From positions 5,562,501 to 5,626,500 of the forward strand of contig NZ_CP078138.1 in assembly GCF_019212185.1 (NCBI RefSeq): a DNA stretch of 64,000 nt. The letters run 5' to 3'. Under the pieces are notes generated by a model, which did no database searches, was not told where the DNA came from, and worked only from the letters and a program-made list of their open reading frames with translations. A program made the position numbers and the translations under genes. Source of the stretch: Pseudomonas fluorescens. GTDB taxonomy: Bacteria; Pseudomonadota; Gammaproteobacteria; Pseudomonadales; Pseudomonadaceae. Positions 56,219-64,000 of this stretch are shown here, piece by piece. Positions within the stretch are counted from its first letter, which is position 1. Each line of letters starts with the position of its first letter.

Positions 56219-57319
56219 TCAGATCCGTCCGGTCGGTGCGTAGGGCGCAGGATCTATCACCGGCTCGCGCCCCAGCAGCACATCGGCAAACAGCTGGCAG
56301 GAGGCCGGAGCCAGAACCAGGCCATTACGGTAATGTCCGCAGTTGAGCCACAGCCCCGCAAAGCCAGGCACTTCACCGATGTAAGGCACGCCCTCCGGTG
56401 AGCCCGGGCGCAATCCTGCCCAATGCCCGACCACTTCGGCCTCCGCCAGCGCCGGAATCAACTCCACCGCCGAGGCCTTGAGGCTTTGCAGTGCCTCGGC
56501 TGTCGGTGTCTTGTCGAAGCCTTGGTGCTCCAGAGTGCTGCCGATCAGAATATGCCCGTCACGACGGGGAATTGCATAACGGCCCTTGGCCAGAACCATG
56601 CTTGGCAGAAAATCCGCCGCGCACTTGTAGAGAATCATCTGGCCCTTGACCGGCTCGACGGGTAACTCCAGGCCCAGGGTCTTGAGCAAATCGCCACTCC
56701 AGGCACCAGCCGTCAGCACCACCTGTTCGGCATAAATCGCGCCCTGCGAACTTTCAACACCCAGCACCTTGTCGCCTTCACGGATAAATCCGCTGACTTC
56801 GCATTGCTCATGCAAAGTGACATTAGGCAATGCCAACAGGGCCGCCTTGAGGGATTTCACCAAACGCGGATTGCGCACGTTGGCAACGTCGGCCATGTAA
56901 ATCGCCCGGGAAAACCCACCCCCCAATGCCGGCACTGCGTCATGGGTAGCGGAGATATCCACAGAACTCAGCGGACGATTTTCCCGTTTGGCCCACGCCA
57001 ACGCCTCGACCTCATCCTCCAGATCCAGCCAATACAAACCCGTGGTGTGGACCTCGGGATCGATACCGGTTGTCGCAAACAAGTGCTCGCCCAGTTGCGG
57101 GTAAAAATCCTGGGACCAGTGGGCCAGCGCAGTCACCGCCTGGCTATAGCGCCATGGATAAAGCGGCGAGACGATGCCGCCTCCCGCCCACGACGACTCC
57201 TGCCCCACACTCGAGCGATCCAGCAAGGACACACTCTTGACGTGCGGAGCCAGATTGAACGCGGTCAGCAGGCCAATCACCCCGCCACCGACAATCACCA
57301 CGTGCTGTTGCTCGGTCAT
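56219..57319 (-). CDS. thiO: Glycine oxidase ThiO
   Basis: 366-aa FAD-dependent amine oxidase making iminoglycine for the thiazole ring of thiamine. Rossmann motif VVIVGGGVIGLLTAFNLA at the N-terminus, GQESSWAGGGIVSPLYPW, and C-terminal HWAGLRPGSPEGVPYIGEV and NCGHYRNGLVLAP. The ATG chosen directly precedes TEQQHVV; upstream starts lack homology. Convergent with pilR, nine bases between. Thiamine genes thiG/thiS are not in the window. Confidence 0.93.
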   Translation of the reverse strand: MTEQQHVVIVGGGVIGLLTAFNLAPHVKSVSLLDRSSVGQESSWAGGGIVSPLYPWRYSQAVTALAHWSQDFYPQLGEHLFATTGIDPEVHTTGLYWLDLEDEVEALAWAKRENRPLSSVDISATHDAVPALGGGFSRAIYMADVANVRNPRLVKSLKAALLALPNVTLHEQCEVSGFIREGDKVLGVESSQGAIYAEQVVLTAGAWSGDLLKTLGLELPVEPVKGQMILYKCAADFLPSMVLAKGRYAIPRRDGHILIGSTLEHQGFDKTPTAEALQSLKASAVELIPALAEAEVVGHWAGLRPGSPEGVPYIGEVPGFAGLWLNCGHYRNGLVLAPASCQLFADVLLGREPVIDPAPYAPTGRI

Positions 57320-57376
57320 CATCTGATCCAACAATAAGGAAGACAGCGAGCGCAAACCGCGCCCAGGAAAAGGAAC

Positions 57377-57778
57377 TCAGCGTCCCCAGCAATCTTTACT
57401 GGTCACGTCCGCCGCCGCATTGATCATACTCATTGCGCCAGTACTGCTCAGGGTTAGATCGCCACACTTGTCAGCGGCCATGCTGGAGTCGGCTTTGCGC
57501 GCCGCCGTCAGCAGGAAAGTCTGGTCAGACAGGGTCGCAACGATGCTGTAGTGCTCATTACCAGCACTCAGCCCCGTGGCGTTGGTGTAGACATTATTTT
57601 TCGAATGAAACCGCTCGAGCAGTTGCGCCTGCTCGGTCAACAGGGCGGCAGCCTCGGTGCGATGGCTCTTCTTCACGTATTCGGTGAGCAACGGAGCGGC
57701 TATGGTCACCACAATCCCGATGATCGCAATCACAATCATGATTTCGATCAGGGTAAAACCTCGGTTGGATCTACGCAT
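57377..57778 (-). CDS. pilE: Type IV minor pilin PilE
   Basis: 133 aa. Prepilin motif NRGFTLIEIMIVIAIIGIVVTIAAPL (leader ending in Gly, Phe +1, Glu +5), then YVKKSHRTEAAALLTEQAQLLERF and a C-terminal globular part with the conserved TADKCGDLTL-type end and KDCWGR. The ATG chosen gives the normal short leader MRRSNRG. It is last in pilV-W-X-E and follows pilX by only 15 bases; pilY1 and pilY2, which separate these genes in P. aeruginosa, are missing. Confidence 0.9.
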   Translation of the reverse strand: MRRSNRGFTLIEIMIVIAIIGIVVTIAAPLLTEYVKKSHRTEAAALLTEQAQLLERFHSKNNVYTNATGLSAGNEHYSIVATLSDQTFLLTAARKADSSMAADKCGDLTLSSTGAMSMINAAADVTSKDCWGR

Positions 57779-57793
57779 TGCTTCAACTCTCAC

Positions 57794-58396
57794 TTACTGA
57801 ATTTGGCGCCACATGATTCGCCGGCCCTGAATATCGGCCTGACCATCGGATTCGGAGGCGAGCATCTTACCGCCGATCGCAGCGCATTCGCTTGATTTGC
57901 CTTCGGTAATACGCCAACAGGCATGGATGCTTTCCAGCACGCTACGCGAGCGCCCTGCTATGCCGACAGCGGTTACCCGGTGAAGGGTCACCGGCGTCTT
58001 CGGCGGCACATTGACTGCCTGCTTGCTGACGCCGAGGTGCTGTACGCCGAAAAAACCGTTGCCCGCCGCCATCCAGGTGACGCCGGAATGGGCATTGAAT
58101 CCGGCACTGGCAACGACTGAAGACTCAGCTGGCGGTGCGCACTGAATGCTATTTATGCACTCCGCCAACTGCAATCCGCCCCCCGATACCGCATTCTCTC
58201 CGATACGCAAGGCGGCTTCAGCGTCCTGGAACGACTGATTGCGCGACACTACACCCCCGGCCATTTTCTCCTGGAGCGAGGCACTCTGCATCGAAGACAA
58301 GCCGATCAGACTCAACAGCAGCAGAAATACCAGGCTCATCAGCAACGCCATACCGCGTTGCCGGCGCCTCCCCTGCAATGCCAGCTTCATCGCCAT
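57794..58396 (-). CDS. pilX: Type IV pilus minor pilin-like PilX
   Basis: 200 aa. Leader RRRQRG then MALLMSLVFLLLLSLIGLSS; PilX proteins lack Glu at +5, and this one does too. SLQEKMAGGVVSRNQSFQDAEAALR is the diagnostic PilX helix. It helps prime pilus assembly with PilV, PilW and PilE. Follows pilW after six bases. Here PilX is adjacent to pilE rather than pilY1. Confidence 0.9.
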   Translation of the reverse strand: MAMKLALQGRRRQRGMALLMSLVFLLLLSLIGLSSMQSASLQEKMAGGVVSRNQSFQDAEAALRIGENAVSGGGLQLAECINSIQCAPPAESSVVASAGFNAHSGVTWMAAGNGFFGVQHLGVSKQAVNVPPKTPVTLHRVTAVGIAGRSRSVLESIHACWRITEGKSSECAAIGGKMLASESDGQADIQGRRIMWRQIQ

Positions 58397-58402
58397 TCCT
58401 CG

Positions 58403-59107
58403 CTACAACAGTCGGTTGCGCAGTGCGGCAACCACATGAAAGGTTTGCTCGCTCACGCGTTGGGCTGGATCAAACAAGGTCAGGCTCAAGCGCACACTGC
58501 GTATTCGCGCAGGATCATCAGGGTTGTTGCTGTAGCTGGAGACTGCAACGTCAGTCGCGCTTGCTGCCATGCCGAAGCTGACCTCGAAATCTCTGACGTT
58601 ACTGACCAGGGCGGCCGGCGTATTGCTTGAAGTCATCCGAATCTCGTTACGGAAAAACTGGTAGCTCAACTGCCGAACAGAAAATGCGACCTCACCCTCC
58701 CCTGCAATGCGGTGCTTGCTGTAGGCCGTCGCGTAGGTTTTACAGTCCGACACCACCGTCCAGGTGGGCGTACCGCCCTGATTCCCCACATTCGCTGTCA
58801 CCAAAGTCAAATTGCGCGCAGCATTATCCCAACTGACCGGCATCCTGCGGTGGACACTGAATGCAGCCCCCTCACTGGCATCGGCGATCTCCTCCAGACA
58901 ACCAAACATCCCCACCATACGAATGTCCTGGATCATTTTGCTCAGAGCAAAGCGCGCATCCTCCTGCATGCTCGCCGACGCACGCTGGCTGAGATGGGTA
59001 CTTTTCGCCGCGATGAAAACCTGCGCCACGCCCAGCACCAGCATCAAACTGATGGCCAGCGCTAACATCAGCTCGATCAGACTGAATCCCCGACTCAAAC
59101 GTCTCAT
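58403..59107 (-). CDS. pilW: Type IV pilus minor pilin PilW
   Basis: 234 aa. Prepilin motif RLSRGFSLIELMLALAISLMLVLGVAQVF with Glu +5, followed by the PilW pattern SMQEDARFALSKMIQDIRMVGMFGC and a large C-terminal domain with RSVRLSLTLFD. Overlaps the pilV stop by four bases. Part of the tip-priming complex. Confidence 0.92.
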   Translation of the reverse strand: MRRLSRGFSLIELMLALAISLMLVLGVAQVFIAAKSTHLSQRASASMQEDARFALSKMIQDIRMVGMFGCLEEIADASEGAAFSVHRRMPVSWDNAARNLTLVTANVGNQGGTPTWTVVSDCKTYATAYSKHRIAGEGEVAFSVRQLSYQFFRNEIRMTSSNTPAALVSNVRDFEVSFGMAASATDVAVSSYSNNPDDPARIRSVRLSLTLFDPAQRVSEQTFHVVAALRNRLL

Positions 59108-59484
59108 GGAGTGGCAGCCGCAGTACGGCTACTGACTTCGAGAATGCGGCGACTGTTGCCAGCACCCGCGGCGCGCGAGTCATCCCACTCGATACGGATG
59201 CTGTACATCTGCTCGCCCTGCCTGACCCGGCCAGTGGCGCTGGCTCCGCCGAAGCTTTCGATATTGGCGGTGAAGTCACGCAGGTCCTGATCCAGTACGC
59301 CGGTGCTGGCACGAATGCGGTCCAGCATGTCGTAGGCAATGAAACTGGCCTGAGTGGTCATCAGCGAGCTATCGGTGTACTTCAGCGCATTGAGCTGAAC
59401 GGCCGCAGACCCCAATAGACCCGCACTCAGAATCAATAGCGCCACCAGCACTTCAATCAAAGTCATGCCGTCCTGTGCATGCAT
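59104..59484 (-). CDS. pilV: Type IV pilus minor pilin PilV
   Basis: 126 aa. Leader MHAQDG, then MTLIEVLVALLILSAGLLGSAAVQLNALK with Glu +5; SLMTTQASFIAYDMLDRIRA is the conserved PilV helix. First gene of the pilVWXE unit on this strand; in P. aeruginosa fimT and fimU would precede it in the same direction, but here the only GspH-type gene is divergent. Confidence 0.9.
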   Translation of the reverse strand: MHAQDGMTLIEVLVALLILSAGLLGSAAVQLNALKYTDSSLMTTQASFIAYDMLDRIRASTGVLDQDLRDFTANIESFGGASATGRVRQGEQMYSIRIEWDDSRAAGAGNSRRILEVSSRTAAATP

Positions 59485-59703
59485 AGCTTTCGTCCCTGGG
59501 TTGCGTCCACGTCATTGCGAAAGGTCAGTCACGAGGTTAGTGGCCGTCGCGCGTTGCCGCCCGGCACAGGAACAACCAGCAATACATTCACTGACCTTCG
59601 AGCCATGAAACCTTTTGCAAGATGATCGATCGAGCGCTTGTGCGATCAGCAACTAGGGTTAGCCACCACAGCAATGGAAACGCCCTCCAGGGAAGGAGAC
59701 CGC

Positions 59704-60483
59704 ATGGTGCAAAAAGGTTTTGGCCTGATCGAAATGCTGACGGTGCTGGCCATCACGGCTATCGCCCTGCAGCTCGCCGGCCCTGTATTCGCCGAGTACA
59801 CACAATCGCAACGCCGGGAAAATGCTGCCAACGTCTTGGCCAGCGGCTTGCGCAGCGCACGTACCGAGGCCCTGATGCGTAATCAAGCGGTGGTGGTGCA
59901 TGCCTTGAATGATGATTGGGGCCAGGGTTGGCGGGTCATTCTGGATGTCAGCGGGCGTGGTCATCTTGATCCCGACAATCCAATGCTGCTGCAACGCCAG
60001 ACGGGGGTACCGGTGAAGATCGCGGGCAATCAACCGGTGAGGCGCCACGTGCGATTCAGCAGCCTCGGTGAACCGCTGTTTCCTGGGGGAGGATTTCAGG
60101 CAGGAACACTATTCATCTGCGCATCGCGCGCAGCGATCACCCATCATCAAGTCGTGCTGTCGAAAACCGGGCGTGTCAGCCTGCGGCACGACAAGGCGGA
60201 GCACGCCTTGTGTGCATCAGGCAATACCTCAGGGCAAGGTACGAACGCGCAGTTCCTTGGGCATCGAGAACGTAATGTTTTCCTCACGACCCGCCAGCTC
60301 ATCAGCGCCCGTCGCGCCCCAGGCGTGCAACTGCTCGATCACGCCACGCACCAGCACTTCCGGGGCCGACGCACCGGCCGTGATGCCGATCCGCTGGACG
60401 CCATCGAACCAGCTGCGTTGCATGTCCTCGGCGCCATCGATCAGGTAGGCCGGGGTCGCCATGCGCTCAGCCAGCTCACGTAG
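59704..60483 (+). CDS. GspH/FimT-type minor pseudopilin with abnormal C-terminal extension
   Basis: Leader MVQKG, then [24 protein letters not shown] (Glu +5, Gly at +2 rather than Thr). [31 protein letters not shown] and a C-terminal [21 protein letters not shown] give the GspH/FimT/FimU fold. Homology seems to end near residue 175 (about 60232), but the frame stays open another 84 codons, antisense to the 3' end of ispH. This would make 259 aa, against about 160-175 normal. AAGGAG lies six bases before the ATG. Opposite strand to pilV. Could be fimT or fimU. Confidence 0.8.
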   Translation: MVQKGFGLIEMLTVLAITAIALQLAGPVFAEYTQSQRRENAANVLASGLRSARTEALMRNQAVVVHALNDDWGQGWRVILDVSGRGHLDPDNPMLLQRQTGVPVKIAGNQPVRRHVRFSSLGEPLFPGGGFQAGTLFICASRAAITHHQVVLSKTGRVSLRHDKAEHALCASGNTSGQGTNAQFLGHRERNVFLTTRQLISARRAPGVQLLDHATHQHFRGRRTGRDADPLDAIEPAALHVLGAIDQVGRGRHALSQLT

Positions 60484-61176
60484 ACGGTTGGAGTTGGAGC
60501 TGTTCGGGCTGCCGACCACCAACACCACGTCACACTCATCAGCCAGTTGCTTGACGGCATCCTGGCGGTTTTGCGTGGCGTAGCAGATGTCATCCTTGCG
60601 CGGACCGCCAATGGCCGGAAAGCGTGTGCGCAGGGCGTCGATCACCCGACTGGTGTCATCCATCGACAAAGTGGTCTGCGTGACGAATGCAAGCCTGTCC
60701 GGGTTGTGCACTTGCAGCGCAGCCACGTCTTTTTCGTCTTCGACCAGGTAGATCGCGCCACCATTGCTGGCGTCGTACTGCCCCATGGTGCCTTCGACTT
60801 CCGGGTGACCGGCGTGGCCAATCAGGATGCATTCACGCCCGTCACGGCTGTAGCGCGCAACCTCGATATGCACCTTGGTCACCAATGGGCAGGTGGCATC
60901 GAACACTTTCAGGCCGCGACCTGCGGCTTCGCTGCGAACCGCCTGGGACACACCGTGAGCACTGAAAATCACGATGACGTCATCCGGCACCTGATCCAGT
61001 TCCTCGACGAAAATCGCTCCCCGTGCACGCAAATCTTCAACCACGAACTTGTTGTGTACCACTTCGTGGCGCACGTAGATCGGCGGCCCGAAGACCTCCA
61101 GGGCGCGGTTGACGATTTCGATTGCCCGGTCAACACCGGCGCAGAAGCCACGGGGATTGGCGAGTTTGATTTGCAT
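60229..61176 (-). CDS. ispH: 4-hydroxy-3-methylbut-2-enyl diphosphate reductase
   Basis: 315-aa iron-sulfur enzyme of the MEP pathway, producing IPP and DMAPP. The three cluster cysteines are present: [13 protein letters not shown] (Cys12), [14 protein letters not shown] (about Cys96) and [13 protein letters not shown] (about Cys197), with [13 protein letters not shown] near the C-terminus. Last gene of ileS-lspA-fkpB-ispH. Its 3' end overlaps the antisense pseudopilin gene. Confidence 0.96.
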   Translation of the reverse strand: MQIKLANPRGFCAGVDRAIEIVNRALEVFGPPIYVRHEVVHNKFVVEDLRARGAIFVEELDQVPDDVIVIFSAHGVSQAVRSEAAGRGLKVFDATCPLVTKVHIEVARYSRDGRECILIGHAGHPEVEGTMGQYDASNGGAIYLVEDEKDVAALQVHNPDRLAFVTQTTLSMDDTSRVIDALRTRFPAIGGPRKDDICYATQNRQDAVKQLADECDVVLVVGSPNSSNSNRLRELAERMATPAYLIDGAEDMQRSWFDGVQRIGITAGASAPEVLVRGVIEQLHAWGATGADELAGREENITFSMPKELRVRTLP

Positions 61177-61218
61177 GTGTGCCTCGTGTCTTGCGCGCAA
61201 AAACAATGAAAAACGACT

Positions 61219-61671
61219 TTAAAGCGCTTTAACGGAAATGATTTCCACGTCAAAGGTCAAGGTCTTGCCAGCCAACGGGTGATTGAAGTCGATGGTCACT
61301 TGCGCGTCATCGAACTCTTTCACTACACCTGGCAACTCAGTATTGGCCGCGTCGTTGAAGATCACCAGCAAGCCCGGCGACAGGTCCATGTCCTGGAACT
61401 GCGAGCGCGGGATGATCTGCACGTTTTGCGGGTTGGGCTGGCCAAAGGCACGCTCAGGCTCGATGCTCAGTGTGCGCTTGTCGCCGGCCTTGAAACCGAA
61501 AAGTGCCGCTTCGAAGCCCGGCAGCAAGTTGCCATCACCCACCTTGAAAGTCGCCGGAGCCTTGTCGAAAGTGCTGTCGACCGTATCGCCGTTCTCCAGG
61601 CGCAATGCGAAATGCAAAGTGACTTCCGTGTTCTGACCGATACGTTGCTCGATCAATACCTGTTCAGTCAT
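61219..61671 (-). CDS. fkpB: FKBP-type peptidyl-prolyl isomerase (SlpA-like)
   Basis: 150 aa. FKBP fold with VTLHFALRLENGDTVDSTF, then the IF (SlyD-type) insertion with RAFGQPNPQNVQIIPRSQF, and ending GKTLTFDVEIISV. Lacks the His-rich metal tail of SlyD. Placed between lspA and ispH as in most Gammaproteobacteria. Its start overlaps the lspA end by eight bases. Confidence 0.95.
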   Translation of the reverse strand: MTEQVLIEQRIGQNTEVTLHFALRLENGDTVDSTFDKAPATFKVGDGNLLPGFEAALFGFKAGDKRTLSIEPERAFGQPNPQNVQIIPRSQFQDMDLSPGLLVIFNDAANTELPGVVKEFDDAQVTIDFNHPLAGKTLTFDVEIISVKAL

Positions 61672-62176
61672 GTACGGCTTCTCCGGTTTTCTTGGTTTTG
61701 AACATATCCAGCGCGAGCATCACCGCACCAACGGTGATGGCACTGTCGGCAAAGTTAAACGCCGGGAAATACCAGCGGTTCTGCCAGTGCACCAGAATGA
61801 AATCGATCACATGCCCCAGGGCAATGCGGTCGTAAAGATTGCCCAGCGCACCACCGAGCACCAAAGCCAGCGCAACCGCCAGCCAGGTGTCGTTGCGCCC
61901 CAGGCGCTTGAGCCAGACCACCAGCACGCCACTGACCACGATCGCAATCAGAGCAAACAGCCAGCGCTGCCAGCCGGAGCTGTCAGCCAGGAAGCTGAAG
62001 GCGGCACCGGTGTTGTAGGCCAGGGTCCAGCTGAAATAATCGGGAATGACCACGATTTGCTGGTACATGGTTAGCGAGCCTTCGAAGTAGAACTTGCTGG
62101 CCTGGTCGATGACCAGGACCAGCAAGCTCAACCAGAGCCAGCCCAACCGTCCGAAACGGCCAGAGGCATCAGGCAT
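61664..62176 (-). CDS. lspA: Lipoprotein signal peptidase (signal peptidase II)
   Basis: 170-aa inner-membrane aspartyl protease cleaving lipoprotein signal peptides after lipidation, needed for lpoP and bamD products in this window. Four helices. Catalytic aspartates are in [15 protein letters not shown] and [12 protein letters not shown]. The ATG overlaps the ileS stop by eight bases; upstream in-frame codons lie inside ileS. Confidence 0.96.
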   Translation of the reverse strand: MPDASGRFGRLGWLWLSLLVLVIDQASKFYFEGSLTMYQQIVVIPDYFSWTLAYNTGAAFSFLADSSGWQRWLFALIAIVVSGVLVVWLKRLGRNDTWLAVALALVLGGALGNLYDRIALGHVIDFILVHWQNRWYFPAFNFADSAITVGAVMLALDMFKTKKTGEAVHD

Positions 62177-64000
62177 AGTGGCGAACCTCGCCAGTGCCAC
62201 TGATGTTATCGACGCAACGACCGCAGATTTCCGGATGCTCCGGATTCACACCAACGTCTTCACGGCAGTGCCAGCAACGGGCGCACTTGGCGTGGCTCGA
62301 TTTCACCACCTGCAGCTTCAGACCGCTGACTTCGGTGACCACGGCATCGGCCGGAGCTTGCACCAGTGGGGCGACGGTCGCGGTCGAGGTGATCAGCACG
62401 AAGCGCAGTTCATTGCTCAATTTAGCCAGGTCGGCGCTCAGCGCTTCTTCGGCGAACAAGGTCACTTCGGCTTGCAGGTTGCCACCCACCGCCTTGGCTG
62501 CGCGCTGGATTTCCATTTCCTTGTTCACGGCAACCTTGACCGCCATGATCCGATCCCAATAGGCACGATCCAACTCGAAACCTTCCGGCAGCTCGCTCAA
62601 GCCTTCATACCAGGTGTTAAGCATCACCGATTCATTACGCTCGCCCGGCAGGTATTGCCACAACTCGTCGGCGGTGAAGGCCAGGATCGGCGCGATCCAG
62701 CGCACCAGCGCTTCGCTGATGTGGAACAGCGCGGTCTGCGCCGAGCGGCGAGCCTTGCTGTTGGCGCCGGTGGTGTACTGACGGTCCTTGATGATGTCGA
62801 GGTAGAAACCACCCAACTCCTGCACGCAGAAGTTGTGGATCTTCGAGTAGACGTTCCAGAAACGGTACTCGCCGTAGTGCTCTTGCAGTTCACGTTGCAG
62901 CAGCAGGGTACGATCCACGGCCCAACGGTCCAGCGCGAGCATCTCTTCAGCTGGCAGGATATCGGTAGCTGGGTTGAAACCGCTCAGGTTGGACAGCAGG
63001 AAGCGCGCGGTATTACGGATGCGCCGGTAGGCATCCGCACTGCGTTGCAGGATCTGCTCGGAAACCGCCATCTCGCCCGAGTAGTCGGTGGAGGCTACCC
63101 ACAGGCGCATGATGTCGGCGCCCAGGGTGTCGTTGACCTTTTGCGGCGCAATTACGTTGCCCAGGGACTTGGACATCTTGCGGCCGGACTCGTCGACGGT
63201 GAAGCCGTGGGTCAGCAACTCACGATACGGTGCGTGGTTGTCGATGGCGCAACCGGTCAGCAGCGACGAGTGGAACCAACCGCGGTGCTGGTCAGAACCT
63301 TCGAGGTACAGGTCGGCACGCGGGCCGGTCTCGTGACCCATCGGGTGCGAACCGCGCAGCACGTGCCAGTGCGTGGTACCCGAGTCGAACCAGACGTCCA
63401 GGGTGTCGCTGATCTTGTCGTACTGTGGCGCTTCGTCGCCCAGCAGCTCGGCAGCATCCATCTTGAACCAGGCTTCGATGCCTTCGACTTCAACGCGCTT
63501 GGCGACTTCTTCCATCAGCTCGACGGTACGCGGATGCAGCTCGCCGCTTTCCTTGTTCAGGAAGAACGGGATCGGCACGCCCCAGTTACGCTGGCGGGAG
63601 ATGCACCAGTCCGGACGGTTGGCAATCATCGAGTGCAGGCGCGCCTGGCCCCAGGCCGGGACGAACTTGGTCTCTTCGATGGCCTTGATCGAGCGCTGGC
63701 GCAGGGTGTCGCCGGAGGTCGGCTGCTTGTCCATACCGATGAACCACTGCGCGGTGGCGCGGTAGATCAGCGGGGTCTTGTGGCGCCAGCAGTGCATGTA
63801 GCTGTGTTCGATGATGGTGGTGTGCAGCAGCGCACCGACTTCGGTCAGCTTATCGACGATAGCCGGGTTGGCTTTCCAGATGAACTGGCCGCCGAAGAAC
63901 TCCAGCGAAGGTGCGTACACGCCATTGCTCTGGACCGGATTGAGGATGTCGTCGTTGACCATGCCGTATTTCTTGCAGGTCACGAAGTCGTCAACGCCAT
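62169..64000 (-). CDS. ileS: Isoleucyl-tRNA synthetase, C-terminal two thirds
   Basis: About 610 codons; the 5' part lies beyond the right edge. It covers the end of the CP1 editing domain and second half of the catalytic domain: [24 protein letters not shown] (KMSKS ATP loop), then the anticodon-binding helical domain. The C-terminal zinc ribbon is intact: [10 protein letters not shown] and [10 protein letters not shown]. This is the zinc-containing bacterial type, sensitive to mupirocin as a class. First gene in the window of the ileS-lspA-fkpB-ispH operon. Confidence 0.97.
   Translation of the reverse strand, partial: GVDDFVTCKKYGMVNDDILNPVQSNGVYAPSLEFFGGQFIWKANPAIVDKLTEVGALLHTTIIEHSYMHCWRHKTPLIYRATAQWFIGMDKQPTSGDTLRQRSIKAIEETKFVPAWGQARLHSMIANRPDWCISRQRNWGVPIPFFLNKESGELHPRTVELMEEVAKRVEVEGIEAWFKMDAAELLGDEAPQYDKISDTLDVWFDSGTTHWHVLRGSHPMGHETGPRADLYLEGSDQHRGWFHSSLLTGCAIDNHAPYRELLTHGFTVDESGRKMSKSLGNVIAPQKVNDTLGADIMRLWVASTDYSGEMAVSEQILQRSADAYRRIRNTARFLLSNLSGFNPATDILPAEEMLALDRWAVDRTLLLQRELQEHYGEYRFWNVYSKIHNFCVQELGGFYLDIIKDRQYTTGANSKARRSAQTALFHISEALVRWIAPILAFTADELWQYLPGERNESVMLNTWYEGLSELPEGFELDRAYWDRIMAVKVAVNKEMEIQRAAKAVGGNLQAEVTLFAEEALSADLAKLSNELRFVLITSTATVAPLVQAPADAVVTEVSGLKLQVVKSSHAKCARCWHCREDVGVNPEHPEICGRCVDNISGTGEVRHYA

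Overview
The window is chromosomal DNA from a Pseudomonas, most likely of the P. fluorescens group. It is GC-rich, densely coded, and carries genus-typical gene blocks: mrcB-lpoP, prrF beside haem-uptake genes, dksA-gluQ-cbrX-cbrA-cbrB-crcZ-pcnB-folK-panBCD-pgi-acs, pilA/pilC-pilD-coaE-yacG, ndh, clpB-pgeF-rluD/bamD, a pil minor-pilin block, and ileS-lspA-fkpB-ispH. Gene order resembles P. aeruginosa PAO1 from memory. I see no insertion sequence, prophage, integrase or CRISPR array.

Layout. 1-4.4 kb (minus): start of ilvI with a long upstream leader, yqcC, the PBP1b activator lpoP and PBP1b itself. 4.5-7.0 kb (plus): a kinase-like/P-loop fusion protein, a pentapeptide-repeat protein and a TfoX C-terminal-domain protein. 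7.1-10.9 kb: an iron block, with the Fur-controlled sRNA PrrF, a chaN (phuW-like) gene broken by an in-frame amber codon, and phuTUV under a second Fur-type site. 11-13.2 kb: a Rieske protein, sfsA and an aminotransferase. 13.5-20.2 kb: dksA, gluQ and the CbrX/CbrA/CbrB carbon-nitrogen control system. The sRNA crcZ follows, with a sigma54 promoter and an array of CbrB-type GTTAC/GTAAC sites. 20.3-26.6 kb: pcnB, folK, panB, panC, panD and pgi. 26.6-34.1 kb: acetyl-CoA synthetase, an MpaB-type oxygenase, an rRNA methyltransferase, a large DUF748 envelope protein and a BON-domain protein. 34.3-38.9 kb: pilA, pilC, pilD, coaE, yacG, a small unknown and a CbiM-like permease. 39-46 kb looks accessory: a LysR regulator, a DUF2790 protein, benzoate-type transporters benE/benK without ben catabolic genes, and an autotransporter. 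46-57.3 kb: DUF1780, DUF3094, ndh, four tRNAs, clpB (sigma32 promoter), pgeF, rluD, bamD, a PP0621-family protein, a shortened pilR and thiO. 57.4-60.5 kb: minor pilins. 60.2-64 kb: ispH, fkpB, lspA and the 3' part of ileS.

The most striking theme is that the type IV pilus system looks eroded or rewired. No pilB lies between pilA and pilC. No pilS precedes pilR. PilR has no receiver domain and carries GSFSGA in its sigma54-contact loop. No pilY1/pilY2 lie between pilX and pilE. The single fimT/fimU-like gene is inverted and runs on antisense into ispH. Yet pilA keeps a good sigma54 promoter and an intact prepilin sequence. Other leads are the amber codon in chaN, a candidate leader peptide before ilvI, and a duplicated tRNA-Pro behind a terminator-like hairpin.
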